From positions 1-64,000 of the forward strand of contig NZ_JAQMUB010000032.1 of the NCBI RefSeq assembly GCF_028330965.1: a stretch of 64,000 nt of DNA, given 5' to 3'. The notes beneath the pieces were generated by a model. It searched no databases and was not told the DNA's origin. It saw only the letters and a list, made by a program, of their open reading frames with translations. Position numbers and translations under genes: made by a program. Below are positions 62,863-64,000 of this stretch, piece by piece (positions within the stretch are counted from its first letter, which is position 1; every line of letters begins with the position of its first letter). Source of the stretch: Oscillatoria sp. CS-180 (GTDB lineage: Bacteria; Cyanobacteriota; Cyanobacteriia; Phormidesmidales; Phormidesmidaceae).

Positions 62863-64000
62863 ATGACACTACGTACTACCGATCATGCTTGTGAACTGTC
62901 CACTCATTCGTCCACGCAAGCTCAAAACGACTATGTAGAAAACTCTGAGCGCTGGCCTGATTTCAGCCACTTCGATGTCATTATCATTGGCTCTGGAATA
63001 GGTGGTCTGGTGACGGCGACCCAATTGGCTGCCAAAGGACTGCGGCCTCTTGTATTGGAGCGCTATTTAATTCCAGGGGGCAGTGCAGGTTACTTCGAGC
63101 GAGACGGTTATCGTTTTGATGTTGGCGCGTCGATGATTTTCGGTTTTGGGCAACGGGGAACCACCAACCTCCTAACGCGGGCATTGGCGGCGGTCGGCAA
63201 ACAGATAGAGACTGTTCCCGATCCGGTACAGGTTCACTATCGGTTGCCCAACGGACTCGACATTCGAGTGCACCGAGATTACGACGCCTTCCTGACCGAA
63301 CTGGGCGATCGCTTCCCCCATGAACGCCAAGGCATCCGCCGCTTCTACGATGCTTGCTGGCAAGTCTTCAACTGCCTAAACTCTATCGAACTGCTTTCTT
63401 TAGAAGAACCTCGCTACGTTACTCGGGTGTTTCTACAGAATCCGCTGGCCTGTCTGGGACTAGCGCGACGATTGCCCGCTAACGTGGGTGGGTTAGCACG
63501 ACGCTTTCTCAAAGACCCAGAACTACTGCACTTCATCGATATGGAATGCTACTGCTGGTCAGTGGTTCCTGCCGACAAGACGCCGATGATCAATGCGGGT
63601 ATGGTGTTCAGCGATCGCCACTATGGTGGTGTCAATTACCCTAAAGGCGGTGTCGGTCGGATTGCTCAAACACTGGCAGAGGGACTGGTGGAAGCGGGTG
63701 GCTACATTCAATATCGCTCCCGGGTCAAGCGCATTGTGACGCAAGCAGGACGGGCGATCGGTGTAGAACTGGCCACAGGAGAACGTTACACTGCTGACCG
63801 AATCGTCTCTAATGCAACTCGCTGGGATACCTTTGGCACGCTTTTAGAGCAGCCGTCCCTCCCCTCCGTAGAACGCCGCTGGCAGTCTCGCTACACCCAA
63901 GCCCCCAGCTTCCTGAGCTTGCATTTAGGCGTACGGGCTGATGTGATTCCCCCCAACACGGACTGCCACCAAATTCTGCTGGAGGATTGGGCCGACTTGG
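62863..64000 (+). CDS. crtH: Carotenoid (prolycopene) cis-trans isomerase, 5' part, cut by window end
   Basis: About 379 codons are visible with no stop before the end. After a 36-residue lead (MTLRTTDHACEL...) comes the FAD-binding Rossmann motif FDVIIIGSGIGGLVTATQLA and LERYLIPGGSAGYFERDGY. Then follow the CrtH-specific FDVGASMIFGFG, CYCWSVVPADKTPMINAGMV and NYPKGGVGRIAQTLAEGL. CrtH converts poly-cis-lycopene from phytoene desaturation to all-trans lycopene, feeding beta-carotene synthesis. Most homologues begin only a few residues before FDVIVIG, so the lead may be an extension or the true start may be later. GGAG directly abuts the ATG, too close to be ideal. It begins 18 nt after the HNH pseudogene. 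Confidence 0.9.
   Translation, partial: MTLRTTDHACELSTHSSTQAQNDYVENSERWPDFSHFDVIIIGSGIGGLVTATQLAAKGLRPLVLERYLIPGGSAGYFERDGYRFDVGASMIFGFGQRGTTNLLTRALAAVGKQIETVPDPVQVHYRLPNGLDIRVHRDYDAFLTELGDRFPHERQGIRRFYDACWQVFNCLNSIELLSLEEPRYVTRVFLQNPLACLGLARRLPANVGGLARRFLKDPELLHFIDMECYCWSVVPADKTPMINAGMVFSDRHYGGVNYPKGGVGRIAQTLAEGLVEAGGYIQYRSRVKRIVTQAGRAIGVELATGERYTADRIVSNATRWDTFGTLLEQPSLPSVERRWQSRYTQAPSFLSLHLGVRADVIPPNTDCHQILLEDWADL

Overview
The window is cyanobacterial chromosome. The evidence is a complete beta-carboxysome operon (ccmK2-ccmK1-ccmL-ccmM-ccmN-ccmO), a divergent NDH-1 CO2-uptake operon (ndhF4-ndhD4-chpX), a carotenoid isomerase of the CrtH type at the right edge, many HIP1-like GCGATCGC octamers and heptamer-type short tandem repeats. 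No 16S rRNA or other lineage marker is present. I would guess a filamentous, Leptolyngbya-like cyanobacterium, but the genus cannot be read from this sequence.

Layout. 0-6 kb: a large G8/beta-helix/PKD/LamG surface-type protein, a repeat-rich gap holding an interrupted small ORF, and a membrane-anchored beta-lactamase-fold hydrolase. 6.5-16.7 kb: housekeeping and signalling genes: gatA, an alpha/beta hydrolase, a GT8-like glycosyltransferase, an SH3b protein, a degenerate histidine kinase, a TsaC-type synthase, a Bax1/DUF790 nuclease, a CheY-like regulator, a sugar-nucleotide pyrophosphorylase and a TPR protein. 17-26.6 kb: a radical SAM protein, a candidate circularly permuted papain-fold protein, clpB, an NlpC/P60 endopeptidase and a flippase-like membrane protein. 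Copies of two dispersed repeat families lie between these genes. 26.7-29.8 kb: gyrB and miaA, divergent.

29.8-41 kb is the CO2-concentrating island. CcmK1/K2 (hexamers) and CcmL (pentamers) form the shell. CcmM carries a gamma-carbonic anhydrase domain that looks active, plus four Rubisco-small-subunit-like modules. CcmN links core to shell, and CcmO is a tandem-BMC shell protein. On the other strand NdhF4, NdhD4 and ChpX (CupB) make up the CO2-hydrating arm of an NDH-1 complex. Together they convert CO2 to bicarbonate and feed it to encapsulated Rubisco. As I recall, Anabaena sp. PCC 7120 has a similar divergent arrangement.

41-59 kb: an acyl-ACP synthetase-like enzyme, small conserved cyanobacterial proteins (YlqD, TerB-like, SRPBCC, DUF3352, DUF4278), panB, a tandem-domain QueD homologue, a RAYT-family protein that has lost its HUH motif, a 1135-residue outer-membrane protein with 22 beta-helix repeats, an M48 protease and an NfeD/stomatin pair. 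59.4-64 kb: a PP2C phosphatase, an AT-rich accessory patch with an HNH endonuclease pseudogene, and the 5' part of crtH, cut by the window end.

No rRNA gene, convincing tRNA gene, CRISPR array, prophage or complete insertion sequence was found. The most distinctive items are the inverse-autotransporter-like beta-helix protein, the cysteine-less fourth SSUL module of CcmM, the HUH-less RAYT protein, the candidate permuted papain-fold protein, and two MITE-like repeat families with one copy nested inside another.
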